From the NCBI GenBank assembly GCA_017415945.1, contig JAFQDR010000093.1:1-7924 (forward strand): DNA of 7,924 bases, in the 5' to 3' direction. This DNA is from Oscillospiraceae bacterium. GTDB taxonomy: Bacteria > Bacillota_A > Clostridia > Oscillospirales > Oscillospiraceae. Of this stretch, positions 4,702 to 7,924 are shown one piece after another; positions within the stretch are counted from its first letter, which is position 1, and each line of letters begins with the position of its first letter. The notes below the pieces were generated by a model that saw only the letters and a program-made list of their open reading frames with translations, did no database searches and was not told the origin of the DNA. The translations under genes were made by a program, and so were the position numbers.

Positions 4702-5169
4702 GTGGTTTTGAACGATGTGCAATATAAGGCGGTTTGGGATTGGGTGTATGATACCCTGCACTTTAACCCAAGCATTGACCCTGCGGTTGTACCCTTTGAG
4801 ATTCCTGTACCTCACGTGGTGTTTGATATTCGTGACACATGGGATCGGATGGATGAGGAGGCGATTACAGCTGCGATGATCCGCTGTCTGCATACGGGCG
4901 AGAAGCTGTATGCACTGGATTGGCAGCACGATTGCTACCTTGTAGACCCCACCGAAAATTTTGAAGCTTGGCGAAAAGATGCCTTCTTCACCTATCCCGA
5001 ATATTATCCCGACGGAGACTATTATTTCTTTATTGATGAGCAGTTTCGCTTTGGCTATCTGGGGCATCCCTGGCGGCAGGAGGTGTGGATATTCGGAGCG
5101 TGCTTGATTGCGGAGTTTGAAGCATTGTATCCGCAGCTGGGCTGGACGAAAAAAGAGGTGTTTTCATGA
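4702..5169 (+). CDS. DUF2716-like protein of unknown function (155 aa)
   Basis: It resembles the uncharacterised DUF2716 family of Firmicutes, recognised from memory of its conserved blocks: FNPSIDP (21-27) with a downstream PF.IP.P segment, LYALDWQHDCY (69-79), YYPDGDYYFF (101-110), GHPWRQE (121-127) and IFGACLI (130-136). It is aromatic-rich and acidic, with no signal or membrane segment, so it is probably cytoplasmic. The start is GTG 4702, supported by AAGGAGG at about 4688-4694 with 7 bases of spacing; no ATG fits. The TGA overlaps the ATG of the next gene (ATGA), so the two are probably translationally coupled and act together. The biochemical role of the family is not known to me. A role as a small immunity-type or binding protein is possible but unsupported by the sequence. 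Confidence 0.75.
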   Translation: MVLNDVQYKAVWDWVYDTLHFNPSIDPAVVPFEIPVPHVVFDIRDTWDRMDEEAITAAMIRCLHTGEKLYALDWQHDCYLVDPTENFEAWRKDAFFTYPEYYPDGDYYFFIDEQFRFGYLGHPWRQEVWIFGACLIAEFEALYPQLGWTKKEVFS

Positions 5170-5579
5170 GCAAAAAAGGCACAGAATATTATGCGCAGCT
5201 TCCCGATTGGTATTGGAAGCGTGGCTTGCATGATGCAAAAATTCTTTCTGTTTGTGAAATGGAATTGGTACCCGATTGGAAAGAGAAGCATCCCAAAAGA
5301 AATTGCTTGTCATTTTTGCTGGATAGTGAAAACGCCATATTCGACACAAGCATGAAAAAGATCTCCTTATATAACCATCGTATTACGGATATGAACATGA
5401 ATGGAGTAAAACCGATTACACTTGATGCCTTTCGAAATGTATACTGGTTGGGAGACAGCATTACCCGTTTAGAAGACGGTAAGTTTTTATTGGAAATCGA
5501 ATGTATCGATTCCCGCAGCAAACTCATGTCTCTTAATGTGAAGTTTGAAATTCCCGAAATCGAAAGAATATCAGATTGA
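5166..5579 (+). CDS. Unknown protein coupled to the DUF2716-like gene (137 aa)
   Basis: I do not recognise this family. ATG 5166 overlaps the preceding stop, and AAAAGAGGTG just upstream can serve as ribosome binding site. The product has an aromatic N-terminus (YYAQLPDWYWKRGLHDAKI, 8-26), a central SFLLDSENAIFDTSMKKISLYN stretch and a C-terminus of alternating hydrophobic residues. This suggests a mainly beta, small soluble domain. No catalytic motif is evident. G+C is low: 67 of 180 bases in 5221-5400, about 37 %, against 40 of 60 in 3361-3420 within the esterase gene. That contrast suggests a different origin or weak selection. The gene ends at a terminator shared with the convergent DUF3885-like gene. 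Confidence 0.75.
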   Translation: MSKKGTEYYAQLPDWYWKRGLHDAKILSVCEMELVPDWKEKHPKRNCLSFLLDSENAIFDTSMKKISLYNHRITDMNMNGVKPITLDAFRNVYWLGDSITRLEDGKFLLEIECIDSRSKLMSLNVKFEIPEIERISD

Positions 5580-5624
5580 AAAAGCCACGACGGCCCTGTT
5601 TGAGCTGTCGTGGCTGATTTTATT
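5577..5624. terminator. Bidirectional terminator between convergent pairs
   Basis: AGCCACGAC (5583-5591) pairs with GTCGTGGCT (5607-5615) over a 15-base loop. GATTTTATT follows on +, and CTTTTTCAA follows on -, so it can serve both the 5166-5579 gene and the DUF3885-like gene. Confidence 0.85.
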
Positions 5625-6300
5625 GTTGGTTGAATCGTTTTTCCATTTCTTCCGTGTCGTATGGCAGGAAGTAGGGCTGCAGCTGTGGGTAAAAATCCCG
5701 CAGCTTTTCATGGGTCATGAATACAATGTCGCAGCCGCGGTCATCGTAAACGGAGAAGATGCATTCGTTTTCAAAGGAGACGAAGCTGACTCCGTGGCCC
5801 TCCCATTCAATTTCTCGGGCAATGAGCCTTTCATAGTCAAAACCGATGCCGTCGGAATAGCAGACGACACGGTTTCGCTTTTCATGTTCATCGAAACAGG
5901 GGCCGTCGTAGGTTTCCAAATCCCGAACCGTGATATGGCGATATTTGAACTGCTGTTCCGGAAGAAAGCGCAGCTTATCTGCTTCGCATTTCAAACGGTA
6001 TTCGATTGCATCCTCCATGCTTTCATCGGCTTCCAACTGCTTCTGTTCCACATCGCCGCTGTCGCAGTAGTCATACAGCCAATGGTTGAACATCATGGCA
6101 TCTGCACCTGCGGGGAACAGAATGCGATAGATCTCCAAGGCGCGTCTCTTTGCGTTTGCGATGTAATCCTCATGGGTGTCACCCATACCCAGCTCACAGC
6201 GGAGGGCATAGGGGTGGTTATAGAAATAAGGCTGCAAATAGGGGAAATCTCTGCTGCAGATCATTTGTTCCACGATGCTGTTATGGAGCAAGCGAATCAC
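5620..6300 (-). CDS. DUF3885-like protein of unknown function (226 aa)
   Basis: It resembles the uncharacterised DUF3885 family of Firmicutes. The N-terminal block is YFYNHPYALRCELG (25-38), followed by YIANAKRRALEIYRILF (46-62). The C-terminal block is SVYDDRGCDIVF (183-194), followed by a KLRDFYPQLQPYFLPYD segment. It is acidic and soluble, with no signal. The start is uncertain. GTG 6300 opens the frame but has little ribosome binding sequence at a usable distance. TTG 6291, three codons later, has GAGGTGAT just upstream, an 8-base match to the 16S rRNA tail. The sequence favours TTG, which would give 223 residues; the longer coordinate is reported. Either start overlaps the end of the upstream gene (6281-7594), so translation is probably coupled. 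No function is assigned to the family to my knowledge. Confidence 0.8.
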   Translation of the reverse strand: MIRLLHNSIVEQMICSRDFPYLQPYFYNHPYALRCELGMGDTHEDYIANAKRRALEIYRILFPAGADAMMFNHWLYDYCDSGDVEQKQLEADESMEDAIEYRLKCEADKLRFLPEQQFKYRHITVRDLETYDGPCFDEHEKRNRVVCYSDGIGFDYERLIAREIEWEGHGVSFVSFENECIFSVYDDRGCDIVFMTHEKLRDFYPQLQPYFLPYDTEEMEKRFNQQ

Positions 6301-7594
6301 CTCGTTTCAATCGTTTCTTTGCCACATTGCGGATATCCTCGTTACTATCAAACAGACACTCTTCCAAAATTTCTTTCGTCAGCATCCTGTGCTTGGACAG
6401 ATACTCCAGCGCGGATTCACGGCAATAGGAGCAGGGGGTATATGTATACAGGATGGGCAGCAGATGCTTCGGGTGGGGGATGCCGCTGTCTTTGTAGAAT
6501 GCACGGAAAATGTCCATGCCTGCTGCGTGGACAGCATCCCAATCCTTCTGCGCGATCATTTCCCACAGGAGCGACGCCAATAAGCCTCCGTCTTGGGGCT
6601 GATAGTTGGTCGTCAGCAGGGCGAAATTCTCCGAGGAGCGGATTCCGCTGCGTACGTTATGCAGTGCAAACTCTCGTACAGCGGGATGACGGATGGGCTC
6701 CAATGCCCTCCATGCGGCTGTTTGCATCGCCTCGCAATGGGATTGGGTATCTTCCAAAATGGGCTGCGGGTCGTCAGGATAGGGACGAACGGAAAAGGCC
6801 GCCAATGCCTCGGCACGGCGCTTGGGGTCAGACTGCTCACGGTAGGCGAGGGCGTATTGATTCACCGTTTCTTCATCCGCTTTTTTCAGCAGCCATCGAG
6901 ACAGTAAGACACCCGTCAAGGTATCGGGGAACTCAGCCTTGCGCTGTTCCAACCGCTTTTCACGGGCATGGAGATTGGCTTGTTCTCTTTCCAGAAAGCA
7001 GGCAAGATCCTCATCCTTTTGGGCAGCGCGCTCCAAGGTCTTTTGATACCGACTGCCTTTGGAGGAGAAAAACCATTCGAAATCCCCATCACACAGATAG
7101 CCCTTCTCCCGGTACAGTCTGCCGAAATCCTTGGCGATGGGGAGAAAGGAGGCTCTGTCAACGGACAGCACCAAGCCCAGCTGCTCCAAATCCGCAAGCT
7201 CGTGAAACACTCTGTTGGATTTGCGTTTCTGTCCAAGCAGTGCGGAGAAGAGCTCTTGATATTTTTCCTCTACCGCCATGCGGGCGGATGCATTGCCGTC
7301 CATAGCGAAGAACATCAGCAGCTCACTCAAGTGCAGCAGATCCCACCCACCGTTGGAGCGGTATTTTTTTAAGGCATTTGCCGCAGCATCGATGAAGGGC
7401 CCTTTGTCGGCATAGCAATTGACCATGGTATACACATACCACGACCGTGTTCCCTCAATTTGGGCATCATAGGCGAAATTTCGCTTGCATGCCCACAAAA
7501 CCATGTCACGATATTTCTCGGGCTCGTTTTGCACAGCAATCACACATCTGCCGAGACCGCGGAGCATGGCTTCTTTGAATTCTTTTTTGGTCAT
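6281..7594 (-). CDS. Helical, HEAT-repeat-like protein of unknown function (437 aa)
   Basis: Not a family I can name. The sequence is almost wholly helical, with no signal or membrane segment. Several stretches look like degenerate HEAT or ARM helix pairs, notably around residues 258-315 (AEALAAF, AAWRALEPIRHPAVREFALHNV) and 388-430 (CRESALEYLSKH, DSNEDIRNVAKKRLKR). A charged segment at about 183-222 could form a long helix or coiled coil. Such solenoids usually bind proteins; no catalytic motif is seen. ATG 7594 is preferred because GGAGG (complement of 7601-7605) lies 4 bases upstream, somewhat close but usable. A TTG 22 codons earlier would read through the leader hairpin without a site of its own. 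First gene of a two-gene minus-strand operon with the DUF3885-like gene, which overlaps its end by about 20 bases. Confidence 0.8.
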   Translation of the reverse strand: MTKKEFKEAMLRGLGRCVIAVQNEPEKYRDMVLWACKRNFAYDAQIEGTRSWYVYTMVNCYADKGPFIDAAANALKKYRSNGGWDLLHLSELLMFFAMDGNASARMAVEEKYQELFSALLGQKRKSNRVFHELADLEQLGLVLSVDRASFLPIAKDFGRLYREKGYLCDGDFEWFFSSKGSRYQKTLERAAQKDEDLACFLEREQANLHAREKRLEQRKAEFPDTLTGVLLSRWLLKKADEETVNQYALAYREQSDPKRRAEALAAFSVRPYPDDPQPILEDTQSHCEAMQTAAWRALEPIRHPAVREFALHNVRSGIRSSENFALLTTNYQPQDGGLLASLLWEMIAQKDWDAVHAAGMDIFRAFYKDSGIPHPKHLLPILYTYTPCSYCRESALEYLSKHRMLTKEILEECLFDSNEDIRNVAKKRLKRGDSLAP

Positions 7595-7613
7595 AAGACC
7601 TCCGGTAAAATGT

Positions 7614-7664
7614 TTATTTTGCCGGAACCTTTCCGGCGGTTTCCAAGCTGTGACGTACAATCAT
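7614..7664 (-). CDS. Possible 16-residue leader peptide
   Basis: On the minus strand, GGGAGGTG (complement of 7671-7678) lies 8 bases before GGAGG-spaced ATG 7664. The ORF reads MIVRHSLETAGKVPAK and stops at TAA (7614-7616), about 19 bases before the main gene's start. Its ribosome binding site is better spaced than that of the main gene. The 3' half of the ORF contains a 7-bp hairpin (7621-7637). This suggests a translated upstream ORF controlling the downstream gene, or a decayed former start. There is no run of a single amino acid as in classic attenuators. Confidence 0.45.
   Translation of the reverse strand: MIVRHSLETAGKVPAK
7621..7637 (-). promoter_or_regulatory. Leader hairpin upstream of the 6281-7594 gene
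   Basis: GCCGGAA (7621-7627) pairs with TTCCGGC (7631-7637) over a 3-base loop. In the mRNA it lies inside the 16-codon ORF and 16 bases before the main gene's GGAGG. No T-run follows on either strand, so it is not a simple terminator. Confidence 0.55.
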
Positions 7665-7682
7665 AGAAAACACCTCCCATAC

Positions 7683-7708
7683 TATTATGTAACCATTGTA
7701 ACATAATA
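7683..7708. promoter_or_regulatory. 26-bp palindrome over the -10 box, probable operator
   Basis: The two halves are symmetric at 11 of 13 pairs. The outer arms TATTATGT (7683-7690) and ACATAATA (7701-7708) are perfect, and three of the five inner pairs also match. The centre lies on the TACAAT -10 of the minus-strand promoter, so a dimeric regulator bound here would block transcription of the 6281-7594 operon. The cognate regulator is not evident. Confidence 0.55.
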
Positions 7709-7723
7709 AAAAGTACACCACAA
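7695..7723 (-). promoter_or_regulatory. Promoter of the minus-strand operon (6281-7594, 5620-6300)
   Basis: On the minus strand, TTGTGG (complement of 7718-7723), a 17-base spacer and TACAAT (complement of 7695-7700) with an extended TG before it. The -35 lies within the stem of the terminator at 7707-7744. Confidence 0.65.
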
Positions 7724-7744
7724 TCAAAATGATTGCAGTGTACT
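7707..7744 (-). terminator. Terminator for minus-strand transcription entering from the right
   Basis: AGTACAC (7712-7718) pairs with GTGTACT (7738-7744). Inside, CAATCA (7721-7726) pairs with TGATTG (7730-7735) over AAA, with a CA/CA internal loop. On the minus strand TTTTTATT follows directly. The stem abuts the 79-bp repeat at 7745. It implies a minus-strand gene beyond the right edge of the window. Confidence 0.75.
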
Positions 7745-7823
7745 ACAGACTGTCAAAAAATGCTTCGCAGAATTTCGTCCGTGAGGACGAAACAAAGTCA
7801 AATCTATTTTTCGCGCCGGCATG
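7745..7823 (-). repeat. 79-bp dispersed repeat, right arm of inverted pair
   Basis: Reverse complement of 64-142 with one difference (7783, in the hairpin loop). The internal hairpin is TTTCGTCC 7773-7780, loop GTGA, GGACGAAA 7785-7792. The TTTTTTGACAGTCTGT end again faces the genes. Confidence 0.85.
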
Positions 7824-7924
7824 GCGTCGAAGCAAGCTCCATATCGCTTTCCGCTCAAGTGTGAGCGGAGAGCACTCATTCCGCTGCTTCTCCTTTTCAA
7901 AATGAAACCAAGGTTTCATTTTGA
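7824..7924. other. Non-coding right end with two strong hairpins
   Basis: No gene is seen. CTTTCCGCTCA (7847-7857) pairs with TGAGCGGAGAG (7862-7872), including one G-T. TCAAAATGAAACC (7897-7909) pairs perfectly with GGTTTCATTTTGA (7912-7924) over AA, and the window stops exactly at the end of this 13-bp stem. Neither has a T-run visible within the window. Confidence 0.7.

Noticed and set aside
5545..7305. 586-codon open frame on the plus strand
   Set aside because: It runs antisense to two minus-strand genes that have ribosome sites, operon overlap and, for one, a recognised family. Its translation is low-complexity-like with no domain, and it begins inside the end of the 5166-5579 gene without a ribosome site.
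64..7823. Composite transposon bounded by the inverted repeats
   Set aside because: There is no transposase or integrase between the repeats and no target duplication outside. Sequence similarity fades gradually at the outer ends.

Overview
The window looks like chromosomal DNA of a Gram-positive, low-to-medium G+C gut Clostridium relative, most likely Oscillospiraceae/Ruminococcaceae. This is inferred from strong AGGAGG-type ribosome binding sites, sigma-A promoters with extended TGn -10 boxes, GTAGGG-type intergenic hairpins and the protein families present. No rRNA, tRNA, CRISPR array, transposase, integrase or phage gene was found. The species cannot be named from the sequence alone.

Layout, left to right. 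Positions 1-309 are non-coding and hold hairpins plus one arm of a 79-bp inverted repeat. A 66-residue acidic protein (310-510, +) and a 66-residue hydrophilic protein (617-817, -) converge on two back-to-back terminators. A membrane acyltransferase-3 protein (924-1979, +) has its own strong promoter and converges on a HAD-family phosphatase (2069-2701, -). Overlapping divergent promoters near 2735-2782 drive the HAD gene leftward and a tight + strand group rightward. That group is a small TIR-like protein (2805-3182), an SGNH/CE6-like carbohydrate esterase coupled to it by an ATGA overlap (3179-3880), and an XRE helix-turn-helix protein fused to a complete desulfoferrodoxin-type module (3935-4552). 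A second + strand pair (4702-5169, DUF2716-like; 5166-5579, unknown and low in G+C) is also ATGA-coupled. It converges on a minus-strand pair: a 437-residue helical-repeat-like protein (6281-7594) and an overlapping DUF3885-like protein (5620-6300). The leader of the minus pair holds a 16-codon ORF with a very good ribosome binding site and an operator-like palindrome over its -10 box. Beyond it lie a terminator for minus-strand transcripts entering from the right, the second 79-bp repeat arm and further hairpins.

How the genes may work together. The acyltransferase adds acyl groups to a glycan or lipid, and the esterase could remove acyl groups from sugars, but they are in separate transcription units and no pathway is shown. 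The most unusual content is the TIR-like/esterase/XRE-superoxide-reductase group. The fusion protein keeps all the metal-ligand residues of both iron sites but lacks the Glu-Lys pair of enzymatic superoxide reductases, which suggests an iron-based redox sensor attached to a DNA-binding domain. The DUF2716 and DUF3885 pairs are small accessory cassettes of unknown role. Both window ends lie in repeat-like, hairpin-rich DNA, as expected for an assembled contig that stops at dispersed repeats.
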